Assembly (NCBI GenBank): GCA_965279005.1
Contig: CBDIHK010000022.1
Location: 124,001 to 188,000, forward strand
Origin: Planctobacterium sp965279005
GTDB lineage: Bacteria > Pseudomonadota > Gammaproteobacteria > Enterobacterales > Alteromonadaceae
DNA length: 64,000 bases
Direction: 5' to 3'
Numbering within the stretch: position 1 is the first letter of the stretch
Below: more model-generated notes on this DNA
What the model was told of the DNA's origin: nothing
Seen by the model: the letters and a program-made list of their open reading frames with translations, nothing else
The model's database searches: none
The DNA itself: not shown here

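Overview
The window is dominated by two giant paralogous genes on the + strand of a Rhs/YD-repeat polymorphic toxin family, separated by a 6.5 kb patch of mobile DNA. No tRNA, rRNA, CRISPR array or housekeeping gene was seen. The N-terminal motif of the second giant (MVAVVSGDLAGLLNSS), LysM near the C-terminus, hemolysin-type calcium-binding repeats, an IS66 element and an IS4-family element together suggest a gammaproteobacterium, perhaps marine. That assignment is inference, and the genus cannot be named from this window.

Region 1 (1-23391) is the 3' part of giant gene 1. Its frame is open from the first base, so the start lies outside. In order it holds YD repeats, an insert of about 19 kb made of some 34 RTX-type blocks, more YD repeats, a LysM domain, a proline-rich junction with a single Cys, a Gly/Ala-rich hydrophobic pre-toxin, a variable segment and a C-terminal RES-like toxin domain. 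A small, acidic, AT-richer gene 5 bp downstream (23396-23881) is the candidate immunity gene.

Region 2 (23882-29862) is a scrapyard typical of the downstream side of Rhs loci. Two 1336 bp IS4-family copies lie head to tail, sharing one 9 bp target sequence that sits in a REP-like repeat. A 2596 bp IS66 element with a perfect 8 bp target duplication has split a small reading frame. Rejoined, that frame reads like a displaced C-terminal toxin tip. REP-like inverted repeats and a terminator-like hairpin follow.

Region 3 (29863-64000) is giant gene 2. It is open without a stop for the remaining 34 kb (at least 11,379 codons) and runs off the window. It has the same plan as gene 1: an N-terminal YD-repeat shell of about 3,000 residues, then a 23 kb insert at the equivalent position in the shell, then YD repeats, LysM, junction and pre-toxin. 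Here the insert is built from cadherin/Ig-like (He_PIG-type) domains, including a six-copy module, followed by five iterations of a macro-repeat mixing RTX blocks and Ig-like domains. Two adjacent iterations share an exact 2451 bp sequence. Its toxin tip lies beyond the window.

Working model (inference): both genes encode very large cell-surface or secreted toxin carriers. A Rhs/teneurin-like shell carries an enormous outward-looping RTX or Ig-like appendage, which may act as calcium-stiffened stalk or adhesin, and presents an exchangeable C-terminal toxin. The main novelty candidate is this 'shell with megadomain insertion' architecture, seen twice at the same shell position with different contents.
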